From Helicobacter cappadocius (GTDB taxonomy: Bacteria > Campylobacterota > Campylobacteria > Campylobacterales > Helicobacteraceae), in NCBI RefSeq assembly GCF_030688855.1, contig NZ_JAUYZK010000013.1, forward strand, positions 1-46,109: DNA of 46,109 bases, written 5' to 3'. A model generated the notes under the pieces. The model was not told where the DNA came from and ran no database searches. It worked only from the letters and a program-made list of their open reading frames with translations. A program made the position numbers and the translations under genes. Shown here piece after piece: positions 46,091 to 46,109 of this stretch (the stretch's first letter is position 1; every line of letters starts with the position of its first letter).

Positions 46091-46109
46091 GTAGCGAGTA
46101 TAGCGATAC

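Larger units (their letters stand above)
45145..46109. other. 965-nt segment beyond the integrase with repeats, hairpins and only tiny ORFs
   Basis: No convincing gene longer than about 55 codons. In order it holds three phased TTCCG repeats (45230-45315), a 9-bp inverted repeat (45403-45457), a GC-rich island (45496-45585) with C- and G-runs, two or three small reading frames, a perfect 11-bp terminator hairpin (46034-46059) and a GCTTCGCA inverted repeat at the window edge. Base composition swings sharply compared with the housekeeping regions. I read it as a control or junction region of a mobile element. Confidence 0.6.

Overview
The window looks like chromosome of a non-pylori Helicobacter (Campylobacterota). 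The DNA is AT-rich, genes are tightly packed with many 4-nt ATGA-type overlaps, and gene order follows blocks I know from H. pylori and Campylobacter jejuni. Radical-SAM/ychF/pepA/dedA/apt/coiled-coil/rpiB/M50 protease/lepB/folD reproduces HP0568-HP0577. nifU-like/hypothetical/murE/tal/rplY/pth/lptF reproduces HP1492-HP1498. nspC/cheV reproduces HP0020-HP0019. ispDF/orphan regulator/ATP-sulfurylase-like/pgpA reproduces Cj1607-Cj1610. Species cannot be fixed from the sequence alone; a TsdA-type dihaem cytochrome argues against H. pylori itself.

Layout. 1-105 is the 3' end of a type I restriction specificity gene. 137-9648 holds uvrB, a small three-gene operon ending in priA, the TsdA-like cytochrome, and an AAA+ ATPase/CDF transporter/der block. 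9748-13433 has a secreted low-complexity protein, trmL, nspC and cheV1. 13496-21324 is a ten-gene minus-strand housekeeping operon. 21386-27895 is a plus-strand run (cytochrome c, YqhA, NifU-like, TPR protein, murE, tal, rplY, pth, lptF). 27897-31645 is minus strand: mrp, a wrecked HaeIII-type restriction-modification locus, and thiC. 31802-35492 is the ispDF/HP1021-like/ATP-sulfurylase-like/pgpA operon. 35615-37918 has a secreted nuclease, a PEBP protein and an outer-membrane protein. 37969-43317 is minus strand (gap, pgi, pgk, corA, terC). 43495-43782 is the HU gene. A tRNA-Arg(CCU) at 43837-43913 is followed by a tyrosine integrase and about 1 kb of sparsely coding DNA rich in repeats and hairpins, probably the integrase-proximal end of an integrative element that continues past the window.

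How the parts work together. Most genes are housekeeping: DNA repair and restart, tRNA modification, ribosome assembly and rescue, peptidoglycan precursor synthesis, central carbon metabolism, isoprenoid and thiamine synthesis, and signal-peptide and membrane proteolysis. The accessory signals sit in four places: the left edge (type I RM), 29.1-30.3 kb (dead type II RM), the ATP-sulfurylase-like pseudoenzyme at 33.8-35.0 kb, and the tRNA/integrase region at 43.8-46.1 kb. I see no CRISPR array, rRNA or complete insertion sequence.

Candidates I rank highest: (1) an ATP-sulfurylase-fold protein that has lost most of the recognised active-site motifs but keeps its place beside an orphan regulator; (2) a possible leader peptide plus long hairpin between pgk and corA; (3) the fused remains of a HaeIII-like RM system; (4) the tRNA-Arg integration site with an acceptor-stem mismatch and 33-nt-phased repeats beyond the integrase.
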